A stretch of DNA of 64,000 bases from Hevea brasiliensis (GCF_030052815.1 NC_079503.1:49890735-49954734), one strand, 5' to 3'. Positions 26,343-37,021 are shown, counted from the first letter of the stretch. Numbers and translations are program-made. Notes: a model not told the origin generated them from the letters alone.

Positions 26343-26880
26343 CCTTGACCAGTGTTGACCAGTGTTGGTCCGGATAGCTAGAACATCCACAAAAATATTT
26401 AAACTAAAGTGAGGAACCATAATTAACTCAAATATTAATCAAAAAAATTTAGGAAAAATTTTAGAAATAAAATACAACCAAGTTAAATGAGCCGATGCCC
26501 TAGCGATGGGTAACATAGTGGGAAGTTGCGGTTCTCGCAACTAGGAGCCCTAGACCCGGGGGAAAAATCATAAAATAATTTTTAGGACTCCAGATAAGGG
26601 TCATTGAGGTTTCTATGACATTAAAATGCCAAGAAAATGCTTAGAAAAATTTTTCAATCGGTACAGACAATTTTAGTCTGTTAAGCCAAACGGAGGGCAT
26701 TTTTATCATTTCGTCTTCAGAGATGATTTTTGGCCTATTTGTCTAGTTAAGTAAATAATTTGTATGATATAAAATATGAATAAATATTGCTAAAAATTGA
26801 ATTGAAAATGCGAAGAAAAGAAAAGCAATGGAAATAAAATAAAACTCACATTTATGACATCAACATGATGTCATAAATGA
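25970..26880. repeat. Long inverted repeat from head-to-head D and A LTR heads
   Basis: Minus-oriented D sequence at about 25970-26340 pairs with plus-oriented A sequence at about 26499-26880, because the two LTR heads are homologous. Both arms carry the GACATCA palindrome, the CGGAGGGCAT-type segment, the CTCCAGA..AAGGGTCATTGAGG segment and GCGATGGGTAAC. The spacer is about 160 bp. The arms are diverged, not identical. Confidence 0.75.
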
Positions 26881-29475
26881 ATGAAATTAAACCCTAACCA
26901 ATGGGAATTAACCAAGCCAATTAAAAGGGATAAATATCACAAAATTAGAAAAAAAAATGAAAGAAAATTCTGCTCATCTCCTTCAATTTCCGGCAGCCTC
27001 TCTTTCCCTCACTATCTCCATTAAGGCTTTCTCTTTTTCTTGCTAAAACCTCACTCTTTACACCATAAAACCTCATCCTCACTTCACTAAAATTTATCCT
27101 CACACCCTAAATCACCTTTAGGCAGCCATTAGAGGGAGAAATCTTGAAGATTAACAAGCTAAAATGGGAGCTTTAATAAGGTTAGTGTCCAATATCTTTC
27201 TCTCTTTAAATTCATGACTAGAAAGTTGATTTAATTTGAAATTTATAAGAAATTAAAATGAAAACCTTTGATGTACTCACTTTACATTTTTGGCAGCCAT
27301 GAATTTATTAGAGTTTTAATGATTTCTTTGGATTAAATGAGTATATAAGCTGCCCTTGATATGAACTTAACATTTAGCACATTGAATTGTAAGTTAATGG
27401 AAGAGTAGAGAAATTGAGAATTTAGGGTTTTGAGCAAATTGGAGTTTTGCTCCTATAACAGTGTAGGAACATTTTAATGGTCAATTAGTGACCATTTGGT
27501 AAGTTTTAAACTTAATATGAAGTGAATTGAGTCATTAAATGTTGAAAAGGATAGGCTGCCTTGAGTGCCCTGCAGGTCTGGAAGTGAGTCCAGTAGGTTT
27601 CGGCAGCTATAACTTGGATTGTGTAGGTTCAATTGGTGCAAGGCCAATTGGACATGAAACTAGATACATAATGGCACCACTTTGGTGAAGAAACCCTGCC
27701 CAGAAAACCAAACCAAGTTGACCTAAAAATTAACCTAATTCGATTGACTTGCATTCTGCCTGGGCAAAATGACCAAACGAACAGTGTTTATTCATTTGGT
27801 CATAACTCAGTGTAGAAAGGTGCAATTGACCTGAAATTTTACCATCAGAAATCTGAGACATAGACCTACAACTTTCATATAGAACACAAATCCAAATTCT
27901 GACCATAACCTAATCAAATTGCCAACCAAACTTAGGTTACCAAATCTGGCAAAACCAGTTTTGCCCAGAATTTTGGATTCTGTCCGATCCGGACAGTTAT
28001 GGTGTTTAGGCCATAACTTGAGCTACAAAATTGCAAATGGAGTGATTCAAAAAAGGAAATGTAACTAGAAAAAATAAGGAACAACTTTCATGAAGACAAT
28101 TTTGTCAAATTCCTACTGTATAAATGACCAATGGAACAGTAAATATGAGGATTGAAATCTGAAAATTTTGACTAACACTAAGCTTAGAAATGGTATTGGC
28201 AACCAATACCAACAATTTTTGAATGCAAAATGTGGTATGTTGGGAGTATTAGAACCAATGTACCTATTGTCTATGCAAAAGTCAATATTTTAGTTGACTA
28301 ATGAAATAAATAGTAACAACTAAACTTAAATTTCAAGAATTGTACAATTTAAAAGTGTAACATGCCCTAGTAAACCTAGCAAGATAAGTTTGGATCGGTT
28401 GACATGCCAATTGGGTTCAGTTAGCAGTACTGCATATGGTATTATGTCATTCTGTGATTTTATGGCTTTTAGCCATTCTGACATTGTGTTGATACTTGGC
28501 CTTGTGCCTAATGTTATTACAGCTTATTAGCTGTTCTGTTGCATACCGGGAGATGCATATGTGACCGATGGTGTGACGGCCCGAGGTACTAGATACCCAG
28601 TGCCAGTTTACCCGTTTATCCAATCCAGTCATCCAGTATAGGTTACTTGGGCAACAAAAAATGAAAGTGAATAAATTTAATAAAATTATGAATATAACAA
28701 GTACAAAATAAATAATATTACCAATAATAATCGAAAAATTATCTGCATAAGACATCAGAATATGCACTGCATATTTATTTTCTATTATTTCTTTTTATTT
28801 TATTATTGGCACCACTAAGCATTATTGCTTTGCATGTTGCTTTTTGCCACGCGTAGGTTCTGGAGAGACTGACTGAGAGCCCAGTAGACCACAGACTGGG
28901 TGAGACCTTTTGCAGCTCTGCATAGTGTCCGTGTCACTTCACCATCATCAGTGCATTGGTAGGACACTAGGTTTTATTTTGATATTTTGTAATTAACTTT
29001 GATTTTCTCATGTGAAATTGAGATTCATGTAATGTATTTTGTTATCAAAGTAAATAGTGGAAACTATGTTTATGAATGAAAAAGTGAATATTTATTTATG
29101 ATTTGTACATGAATATCCTATGAAATGAATGAATGAGAATTGGGAGTATATTTGAGAAATATTGAGATTTTGTTAATGAAATAGAGTTTGGGATTGATTG
29201 AGAATTTTGAAAGTGTTTTTCTTAGGTTTCGAAGAACTATTTTCTCCATTTTTAGCCAGTACTCTGCTGAATTTTCTATAAAATTTGCGGAACCTCAAAT
29301 AAATTTATAATTTCAATAAATGACTTCATTGAATGATATTTCACGAATTATACTTCATAACTATGAAAGAAATAAATTAGGAAGGATAAAAATGATTGAA
29401 ATAAAATAGGGTGTTCCGTTACACTGTGTGACATATCTTACTCGGCTATACTATAGACGGGTAAGGGGTGTCACA
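26347..29475 (+). mobile_element. Element A 5' LTR (head truncated)
   Basis: Matches 47810-50913 over its length and ends GGGGTGTCACA before the primer site. The first 45 bp or so are missing. At the break a 10-bp unit GACCAGTGTT is duplicated in tandem (26347-26366), a scar typical of end-joining repair. The minus-strand ORF at 28447-28767 is a reading-frame accident in LTR sequence. Confidence 0.88.
26849..26939 (+). promoter_or_regulatory. Candidate LTR promoter: palindrome, two CCAAT boxes, AT-rich box
   Basis: A perfect palindrome with 14-bp arms (CATTTATGACATCA, loop ACA, 26849-26879) is followed by CCAAT at 26898-26902 and 26917-26921 and a TATA-like GATAAATATC at 26930-26939. The palindrome recurs in family C and D LTRs at similar distances from the LTR start. 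Assignment as a promoter is inference; no transcript evidence is available. Confidence 0.4.
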
Positions 29476-29480
29476 TTTAG

Positions 29481-29492
29481 TAGTATCAGAGC
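29481..29492 (+). other. Element A primer binding site
   Basis: TAGTATCAGAGC, five bases after the LTR end; one mismatch to the initiator tRNA-Met complement TGGTATCAGAGC (a G-to-A change). Confidence 0.85.
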
Positions 29493-29601
29493 ACGATTTA
29501 GGCGTTTCTGGGCCTAAATTGAGTCCATACCATGCATTGCATTTGTAAGAGTCGAGGTGACACTAATGCAGATATGTTTGTCTTTATTTTTTGATTAGGA
29601 T

Positions 29602-30686
29602 ATGGACCCCACATCTCAGAGGGCAGTTGAAGAGGAAGTGGAGAGTCATGCTCCACCTGCAGCAGTTGAGACTAGGGGTAGGGGAGAACCTGCTCCACCA
29701 GTTCCAGCAGAGCCTGCTCAGCCTCCATAGGCTATGTTCCAGCAAATGGCTAAATTTTTCAGACAAATAGCTGGGGTAATGCCACCACCACCACCACCTC
29801 CATCGCAGAAATCACATCTGGAAAGATTAAGAAAATTTAGAGTAGTGGATTTCTTTGGCAAGAGAGAAGATGATTCTATTGCAGTCGAAAACTGGTTGAA
29901 CAGAATAGGAAAGGTTTTAAAACAACTCCATTGCACTCCAGAACAAAATCTAGAAGCTGCTGTATCTCTGTTATAAGATGATGCCTACCAATGGTGGGAT
30001 ACAGTGTCTAGTGAAGTGCAGTCGAAAGTAATAACTTAGGACTTCTTCCTCTCAGAATTCTAGAAGAAATATATGGGTAGTGTATACTTAGAAGAGAGAA
30101 GAAAAGAGTTCATTAACCTGAGGCAGAGACAGGTGATAGTGGCCGAGTATGAAAAGGAATTTGTCAGATTGAGTCATTATGGAAGGGAGATAGTCCCTAA
30201 TGAAGCCGAAAGATGTAAGAGATTTGAAGAGGGATTAAATGATAACATAAAAATCATGATTACTGCCTTAGGAATTACAGACTTCACCAAGTTAGTGGAA
30301 GCTACATTAAAAGTTGAAAATGTTAGAATAAGTGAGCAGACCAGAAGGGAGAGACAGCAGAAGAGGGGCCCGGGTCAGTCTAGCTCATCTCCTGCGCCAG
30401 GAAAGAAGTTTAAAGGTCCACCTGCACAGAGTTCAGGTCAACCTCAAGGTCAGGGTCAGTCTCAGGGACCCAGGCCATAGTTTACCCCTAGGAGAGGTCA
30501 GTCCACACCATCAGTGGGCAGCTCTCAAGGGACAAGGTTTAGGGGACCAGCCCCAGCATCTTCTGCGTGTCCGCATTACCTAAAATGGCATAAGGGGGAG
30601 TGTTGGAGAGTGACTGGTACCTGCTTAAGGTGTGGGTCAACAGAGCATCAGTTGAGGAACTGTTCATGCATAACTGCTACTGCTGC
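29602..30686 (+). pseudogene. Element A gag, 5' part (interrupted)
   Basis: One continuous frame from ATG 29602 to the insertion at 30687. The N-terminus is Glu/Pro-rich with a proline run (codons about 53-60). The capsid-type retrotransposon gag domain follows (FRVVDFF...WLNRIGKVLKQLHC...WWDTV...EYEKEFVRLSHY...RCKRFEEGL). Then comes a basic Gln/Gly/Pro-rich linker and a zinc knuckle CLRCGSTEHQLRNC (CX2CX4HX4C, 30622-30663), which binds RNA in the particle. Five in-frame stops (29728, 29974, 30037, 30061, 30478) interrupt it; all fit single transitions at CAG, CAA or TGG codons. The gag subtype differs from that of B and E. The frame resumes after the insertion at 40573. Confidence 0.9.
30682..30686. 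repeat. Target-site duplication GCTGC (partner 40568-40572)
   Basis: Five-base direct repeat flanking the 30687-40567 block exactly. Joining gag across it with one copy removed restores a continuous match, so the whole block entered as one unit or was trimmed to look like one. Confidence 0.8.
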
Positions 30687-30820
30687 TGTAACAATCGGGC
30701 TCCAACTACTAGAGGAATTGTCCGCTTTGGCCATAAGCCTCATGGTTTTGTCCCATAGGTGGAATGGAGAACTTCCCAGGAGGTCACCCATCCTAGGATT
30801 TCTCTTAAGCGAGCACGCTT
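30687..30820 (-). mobile_element. Cassandra TRIM 3' LTR, terminal part
   Basis: Matches 36744-36870 of the TRIM's other LTR: the terminal ATTGTTACA, the segment complementary to CCACTAGAGGAATTGTCCGC, and the 5S-like GGATGGGTGACC block. It is interrupted at 30820 by element B inside the 5S-like box A. The rest of the LTR resumes at 36510. ORFs crossing this piece are chance frames. Confidence 0.85.
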
Positions 30821-31320
30821 TGTCACATCTTACCCCTCTGTAAGGCATAACATGATCCCGTATAATACTTAATGAACTACCGAACTTCACCTATCGATAA
30901 CTCATTAAGCACCCTACAAGGGATTTTAAAACAATTTCTTACTTTTGGTAAGTGGTGAGCATTTTTAATAAGTATTTAAAACATGTACTTATGTGAAAAG
31001 CTAGTTGGAAATTTTAGCGCATTTTATTTTTCTACAAATTTTATAAAAATTTTGACAGAGTTTCCTCTGTATTTTGAGAAAACCGTTCTTTAAATACCTG
31101 TAAAAAAAGCACTTCTAAAAATTTTTCTCAACCACAACTTCAATTTCACAATCAAACTCTATCAATTTCAACAATTCTACAATCATTTCATTTGAGACAA
31201 AACAATTTATATACATCCTTACAAAATTCACATCAAAAGAAATACAAACTAAATTTTATTACAAACTTCATACAAATTTTGTACAAGCTGCTCAAGACCT
31301 ATTTACATGTCCATACATTT
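30821..31320 (-). mobile_element. Element B 3' LTR remnant (terminal 500 bp)
   Basis: Closely matches 32894-33392 of B's own 5' LTR, with scattered single-base changes (for example TGTCACATCTTA against TGTCACACCTTA). The match ends at CCATACATTT, beyond which protease-coding sequence follows in antisense. ORFs here, including 31192-31419, are not genes. Confidence 0.85.
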
Positions 31321-31693
31321 AATGGTGGACTAGTTACTAGCACTTCAAGAGAACTGACTATGCTAGCACTAACATATGAATGGGTTGAACCCGGATTAAA
31401 CAATACAAATACTTCTTGATTAGAGATAGAAAATGTACCAGCTACCACATCAGAAGTCTCAGCCTCTTCTCGCTGTCTCATTGTGTAGATTCTGGTTGAA
31501 GCACTTCCTTGTCCTCGATCGACCAATCGTGTTCTCGATCGCTCAAGTAGTGCTTCTACCTCTACCTCTTCCTCTCGCCAACCGATCGTGAACCTCTCGA
31601 GAGCGGGACTGCAATAGATCCTCGGCGGAGTAGGAGCCGACTATATCTCTGAGCACTAGTACAGTCTTTAGCTATATGGCCCTTGCCTCGCAG
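31321..31693 (-). pseudogene. Element B gag 3' end and protease start
   Basis: The minus-strand frame 31526-31321 encodes a retropepsin N-terminus: MRQREEAETSDVVAGTF, then VLFNPGSTHSYVS. The catalytic Asp seen in E (FDPGSTHSY) is Asn here, a GAT-to-AAT change that would abolish protease activity. The frame runs through a few more codons and is cut by the deletion. Upstream (31527-31693) should be the zinc knuckle; a damaged CX2CX4HX4C (..GHIAKDC) is readable near 31665-31710 in another frame, with the first Cys apparently Arg. The stretch 31515-31630 is unusually rich in CGATCG, absent from E at the same place, which suggests consensus errors. Confidence 0.75.
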
Positions 31694-32705
31694 CTAAAGC
31701 GTGCTCCAGAGCCCAAGAGCACTCCCCATGAATCTTGCCACAAGTCTCACAGGTGGGCGTAATGTGAACCCTCGCTGATCACGACTGCACCTAGGGGGTC
31801 TCTGTCGGGAGAATCGGCCCCTACCAAATCTTCCACCTCGACCCCTGCTGGGTCCACTAAACTTCTTTTTCTTTCCAAAGGTAGCACTAGAACTTGGTTC
31901 TACTGACTTTTCCCCTTTATCTTTTTCTGATTTCTCAGCTCTCTGTGATTTTTCTTTCGCTGGGGTTGCTTCTGATTCAATTCTCTCCAGCTCAAGTGCT
32001 TGAGATATAAGCTCTGAGAAGTTGCTGTGTCGAAATCCTACAACTTGCATCCGTATGCTGGGCTTCAAACCCGTTTCAAATCTCTTGCACCTTGCTTTGC
32101 TGGTAGTAAGGAGACTTCCCGCATAGTGACTCAGGCGGGAGAACTCCCTTTCATACTCTGCCACCGATCGGTTCCCTTGTTTCAGACTCAAAAATTCTTG
32201 CAATTTCTGGTCAACATATGCACCTGGGATGTATTTACATCAATTCTCGATGAAGTCATCCAGTCAACATCGTGGTTCACCAAGGCGTGGGGATGGTCTT
32301 CCACCAATCATACGCATCCCCTTGCAGTAGCAACACAGAATATTCAAACTTCAGTTCATCTTGGCAATGTAGCTTCTTAAATACTCTGTGCATTCTTTTA
32401 AGCCATTGCTCTGCCTCTAAAGGGTCCACTGTACCCTTAAATTCTACAGCCCTATACTTCAATAACTTATCATACTGTCTGGCTGGAGGCAATGGTTGTG
32501 CCACAGGTGGTTGTGGTGGAGCTTGAGCAAGCATACCCCCAGCCATTTGCTGAAACATCGCAGCCATCTGCTGTGCGAACTGGGCAGGGAACTGCGGCAT
32601 TTGTGGGGCTGGTGCTGCTGACCCACTGACATTCGGTAAAGCTGGGGCTTCCCCTTGTGCCTCAGCTTCAACAGACTGCTCAACTGAGCGATCCCCTTCT
32701 TCCAT
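31694..32705 (-). pseudogene. Element B gag (frameshifted)
   Basis: Start ATG at 32705-32703 (MEEGDRSVEQS), as in E and C2. First block 32705-32277: acidic N-terminus, Met/Gln-rich segment (FAQQMAAMFQQMAGG), then the gag capsid-type domain YRAVEFKG..WLKRMHRVFKKLHC..LLQGDAYDWWKTIP. A frameshift at about 32280 and another before 32210 break it. The second block, 32203-31694, continues LQEFLSLKQGNRSVAEYEREFSRLSHYAG and a Lys/Glu-rich, then Arg/Gly-rich RNA-binding tail. It is more like E's gag than A's. Plus-strand ORFs over the same bases are shadows. Confidence 0.85.
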
Positions 32706-32873
32706 AACAGTTTGGAGTAGGGTATCTCCTGAACAAGTAACACAAGGAGATTTCCCTCCATTAGTTCATATTCATGATGTAATGCACTGTATGTAACAAT
32801 TATGGACATTGAGCAGTTATACTTAACAAAGAAAAGACACAAATTCACAATTTAAAACATACTTCAAAAATTT

Positions 32874-32885
32874 GCTCTGATACCA
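32874..32885 (-). other. Element B primer binding site
   Basis: The minus strand reads TGGTATCAGAGC, an exact initiator tRNA-Met complement, eight bases after the LTR end (TGTTTTAG spacer). Confidence 0.9.
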
Positions 32886-32893
32886 CTAAAACA

Positions 32894-35800
32894 TGTCACA
32901 CCTTACCCCTCTGTAAGGCATAACATGATCCCGTAGAATACTTAATGAACTACCGAACTTCACCTACCGATAACTCATTAAGCACCCTACAAGGGATTTT
33001 AAAACAATTTCTTACTTTTGGTAAGTGGTGAGCATTTCTAATAAGTATTTAAAACATGTACTTAAGTGAAAAGCTAGTTGGAAATTTTAACCCATTTTAT
33101 TTTTCCGCAAATTTTATAAAAATTTTGACAGAGTTTCCTCTGTATTTTGAGAAAACCGTTCTTCAAATACCTGTAAAAAAAGCACTTCTAAAAATTTTTC
33201 TCAACCACAACTTCAATTTCATAATCAAACTCTATCAATTTCAACAATTCCACAATCATTTCATTTGAGACAAAACAATTTATATACATCCTTACAAAAT
33301 TCACATCAAAAGAAATACAAACTAAATTTTATTACAAACTTCATACAAATTTTGTACAAGCTGCTCAAGACCCATTTACATGTCCATACATTTATATGTA
33401 ATACATACATCAAAATAAATATTTAGAGGCAGGGTATAAATTATACCCGAAGACTTCAAGATGATAGCTCCTCACACCTCAGCAGCTCAGTCTGCTGCTC
33501 TTCTAGTCTCTGTATCTGCGACAGCAATAGAAGCTATCGCTGAGTACTAGGACTCAGTGGTACACAACATACTAAAATAATATTTATGCAAAAATAAAAT
33601 CACGTTTATTCAAAAATTTGACTAAACATGAGCATTAAACACAAAACATGAATTATGAGATTTTAATGCAAACCAAGTTCATTTCAAAGTATCAAAACAC
33701 ATTTCATAAAACCCACAGTTAGATCATGCCATTCGAAACAAATAGAATCTCAATAGCCAGAGGCTAAAGAGAAATCATATCACAAGGCTAGCTAGCTCAA
33801 ATATATGGATATCCATTCACATCCTCTTCTACTGGCACACCTCAACACTTTTCTAGAGAAGGAATCAAAATTCGAAACTAATTACCCCCACTAGTCGTGC
33901 TAGTGAGGTGTTCAAATATATGGTCATGACACTATGGTTTCAAAACTTATCTTAACAATTTGCTAAACATTGCTATTTCAAATATACATAATAACTTTCA
34001 CAGTTTAATCAAAACATAATAATTAATGTCACAAATAAACTTTTAACAATTCCAAATCACAAGTAAAATACATATTTCGTTCACTGTATCAATGAATTTT
34101 AAAGCATGAAGATGTTGTGCACAAACCTCAAATGAGTCGCCTTTAGCCTCGACTCGGTTCCTCGGGTTCCTTCCCGATATTCTTTTCAACTGAAACACAC
34201 AATTTTACAATGTTTTAGTACTAGAACTTAAAATAAATCCAAAATAAATTTAGCTTCACTTATACCTAGCTCTAACGTGCTAATTTCTACGTTCTTTAAA
34301 TTGTGTGTTTTGGGTTACTATTCACTGCACTATTTAAGTCAAATAGTTGACTTTCTAAGGCTTAATAGGTATGGGAACTCCAACTTCACCCACATACTAC
34401 ATTTTGGTCATTAAACTTGTTGGTTTTGGTCGTTTTCTCAAAGCTTAGGTCATTTTGGCAAAATTGCCAATTTTCGGTTTTGGAGTTCTAAGTTGCACTA
34501 TTCTATTGGTCAATCTACTGTTGGAATTTGACAAAACTTCCTTCATAGAAAATGTTTCTTATTGTCTTAAGTGTATTCTCATTTTTGGAACACCTCAATT
34601 GGAGTTTTGTAGCTCAAGTTATGGCCAAAATAAAATTACTGTTCACGTCTTCGCTCATCTTTGAGATTTTGGGTTCTGGCAGATTTTGATCCAAATTTGG
34701 TCAGTAATTTGATTAAGTTAAGTTCATAATTTGGTCTAAATTTCTTCATATGAAATGTTCTACTATGTCTTAGGTTTCCATCGGTTCAAGAATCGCCTAA
34801 ATCGAAGTTTTGTAGAGAGAGTTATAACCCTTCAAACATTACTGCTCAATAGAAATTCTGCAGAGTTGCACGTTTGGTAACTCAACTTTGCTCAATAATT
34901 TGAATGGGTTAATGGCATAATTTGGGATAGTGTTCTTCATAACAATTTTAGATCTATACCTTATCTAATTGCTGGTAAAAGTTCAGGTCAATTTGACCTT
35001 CCTAGCTCGAGTTATGACCAAATGAACACTGTTCATTTAGTCAGTTTGGTGCAGTGGCAGCCTGCTCTCTTTTCACTTTGGTCAATTTGTTCACCCAGTT
35101 TTGGTCAGTTTTTGGGCATGGTTCCTTAATGAAAATTGTGCTCTTTTATGTCTATTTTCATCCCCAATTTGTGGCATATCAATTGGACTTGTAAAATTTG
35201 AGTTTTGGTCCTTCAAAGTGGGTTTGGTCATGCTGCCAGTAGCATGACCATTGGACCTACGAATTTGGTTTTCATTCCAACAATTCCCACACACCTCTTT
35301 TGGTCATTTTTGACCATTTTTCATCTCAAAATAGACCAAAGTCATCATTTATGCATTTCTCCAAAATTTGGTTCCAAACCCTTGCATTCAAAACCCTAAC
35401 TCATCAATTTCATGCATTTAACCAATTCAATGGCTATATACATGCTTCTTTAACTCTATCAAACTCATACATACCTTTAAGTCCATCAAATTCATGCACA
35501 CACATCAAAACCCTAGCTGGATGAATTTTGCTTTAATCCTCCCACAATTAATTTCTTTTCATTTTAAACATATTACAAGTAATTCAAGCTATAAACACAA
35601 CTACTAAATTTCAAACTTACAAATTAATGTGCTTACCTCACTTGAATTTAAATTCTCTAGTTTCTCTCCTCTTTCCTTTTTTCTTTGATGATCAATCTCC
35701 TTGTCAAGTGACTAAAACAAGTTTTTATGGGTGAATTTGGGGTAAGGTAAGATCAAATGGATGTTTAAAAGCTTGAAGCAAGCTTTAATGGTGGACCTCC

Positions 35801-36509
35801 ATAGAGATGAGAGGGAGAAGGTGGGCGATAAGATGGAAGGAAGAAGAAGACAATTCTATTTTTTTTTTCTTTTGTTTTCTTTTTATCCTTATCCCTTTTT
35901 GAAGACCAAAAATCCATTTTAAAGAAATAATTTAATTAATTTGTTTATGACATCATTCATGATGTCATCACCTTTGACTTTTCCCATCTTTTTTTCTTCT
36001 ATTAGTTCTTTAATTTAATTCTCGATTCCGAAATTTTCTTTTCTCCGATTTTATTTGACAGTTAGGTCAGGAGTCAGCTCCGGGGTCAATTGACCAAATT
36101 GCCCCTCGCCGGTTCATCCTGGTTTGCAAATAATTCCATATTTCTTCCGGCTCCCTGACCTAATTATTTGACTGGCTTAACAGTTTTTTTTTTCGTGATT
36201 TTCTCTTTTCCACTGTGTCCATAAGGGTTTTAAGGACCGCAGCGTCACTTTTTACGGTTCGAAATTTGAGTTTAAAACGACTTCGCAGTCGTTCCCGAGG
36301 AGGTCACTCATCGCTGTGACTCTCGGCTCGTTTAACTTCTTATGTTCTGTTTTTCTTATTTATAGTTAACTAATTAAACATTACTAATTATTTGTGTTTA
36401 TGGCTTCTCAAGTTGTCTTAAGTGTGGCTCTAATCTCCTTAATTGTCTAGACCGACACTGGTCACCGGAACAGTAAAATCTACCAGGCTATGCAAACGGG
36501 GGTGTTACA
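32894..36509 (-). mobile_element. Element B 5' LTR (family C type)
   Basis: 3616 bp with TG..CA ends. Contains the basal stem-loop (near 33535-33565 in antisense), the TGACCAAATGAAC-type palindrome at 35016-35042, a TGGTCATGCT hairpin at 35226-35251, the GACATCAT palindrome at 35946-35969 and a head shared with the solo LTR at 41403. Many TTGGTCA/TTGACC motifs lie in 34400-35350. No gene is supported; ORFs of 60-74 codons lack domains. Confidence 0.88.
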
Positions 36510-36658
36510 CGTTTAACCCTGGAGTTCTTCTAACTCTCCAGGCCATTCCACCAAAAGGCGCCTCTAGTGATTAGTTCCTTCATTTTATATATCATTACTT
36601 TTTGAACCCAAGACCATCTCCGTGCTTTGTCGATGTGGGATTTGCCTAAGGGACCTTT
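36510..36658 (-). mobile_element. Cassandra TRIM 3' LTR, initial part
   Basis: The minus strand begins AAAGGTCCCTTAGGC, then AAATCCCACATCG and the AGAACTCCAGGGTTAA edge of the 5S-like domain, then stops at B's insertion site. It matches 36875-37021. Confidence 0.85.
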
Positions 36659-36743
36659 CTCCCCCCCTTTCGGGACTCAGCATCCTCACGGAGGTTTACC
36701 CCACCATCGCCCAAGAGGACACGCGAGCGGCTCTGATACCAAT
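36659..36743 (-). mobile_element. Cassandra internal region: PBS and polypurine tract only
   Basis: Only 85 bp. On the minus strand the primer site TGGTATCAGAGC (36741-36730) lies two bases from the LTR end, followed by CGCTCGCGTGTCCTCTTGG... and a polypurine tract AAAGGGGGGGAG at 36670-36659. There is no coding capacity, as expected for a terminal-repeat retrotransposon in miniature. ORFs over it (36622-36879) are chance. Confidence 0.88.
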
Positions 36744-37021
36744 TGTAATGATCGGGCTCCAACCACTAGAGGAATTGTCCGCTTTGGCCATAAGCCTCAC
36801 GGTTTTGTCCCATAGGTGGAATGGAGAACTTCCCAGGAGGTCACCCATCCTAGGATTTCTCTCAAGCGAACACTCTTAACCCTGGAGTTCTTCCAACTCT
36901 CTAGTCCATTCCACCAAAAGGCACCTCTAGTGATTAGTTCCTTCATTTTATATATCATTACTTTTTGAACCCAAGACCATCTCCGTGCTTTATCGATGTG
37001 GGATTTGCCTAAGGGACCTTT
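36744..37021 (-). mobile_element. Cassandra TRIM 5' LTR
   Basis: About 278 bp, the usual size for Cassandra LTRs. Ends ATCATTACA at 36744. The other end, AAAGGTCCC, has no TG and fuses directly to the family C LTR end at about 37017-37022, so the true LTR start is uncertain. It carries the 5S rRNA-like domain. Confidence 0.85.
36822..36890 (-). promoter_or_regulatory. 5S rRNA-derived domain (Pol III internal promoter-like)
   Basis: The minus strand reads GAACTCC..GGTTAAGAG.. then GGATGGGTGACCTCCTGGGA, matching the 3' half of plant 5S rRNA, including the box A (GTTAAGCGTGC) and box C regions. Box A is slightly degraded here; the other LTR, before B's insertion, had the closer GTTAAGCGTGCTCG. 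Carrying 5S sequence in the LTR defines Cassandra elements; Pol III transcription here is inference. Confidence 0.85.

Larger units (their letters stand above)
30821..36509 (-). mobile_element. Element B: gypsy retrotransposon with large internal deletion
   Basis: TGTCACATC..GGTGTTACA ends, flanked by CGCTT (30816-30820) and CGTTT (36510-36514), a 5-bp target-site duplication with one C/T difference. Order on the minus strand: full 5' LTR (36509-32894), primer site, gag, start of protease, then a direct join to the last 500 bp of the 3' LTR. RT, RNase H, integrase and most of the 3' LTR are gone, probably in one deletion with the breakpoint at about 31320. Confidence 0.85.

Noticed and set aside
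28447..28767. Minus-strand ORF of 106 codons with a hydrophobic stretch in A's 5' LTR
   Set aside because: The matching part of the 3' LTR does not keep this frame, and no family is recognisable.
3473..29475. The family A fragment at 3473-3660 and A's 5' LTR as two halves of one LTR split by the D array
   Set aside because: The parts overlap by about 140 bp and differ at many bases in the overlap, so they come from separate LTR copies.
31192..31419. Plus-strand ORF crossing the B deletion junction
   Set aside because: It joins LTR and antisense protease sequence; no recognisable domain.
36622..36879. ORFs over the Cassandra element
   Set aside because: TRIMs are non-coding, and these frames run through primer site and 5S-like sequence.
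36822..36890. Functional 5S rRNA gene
   Set aside because: Only part of the 120-nt gene is matched, box A is altered and it sits inside an LTR with a primer site next to it.
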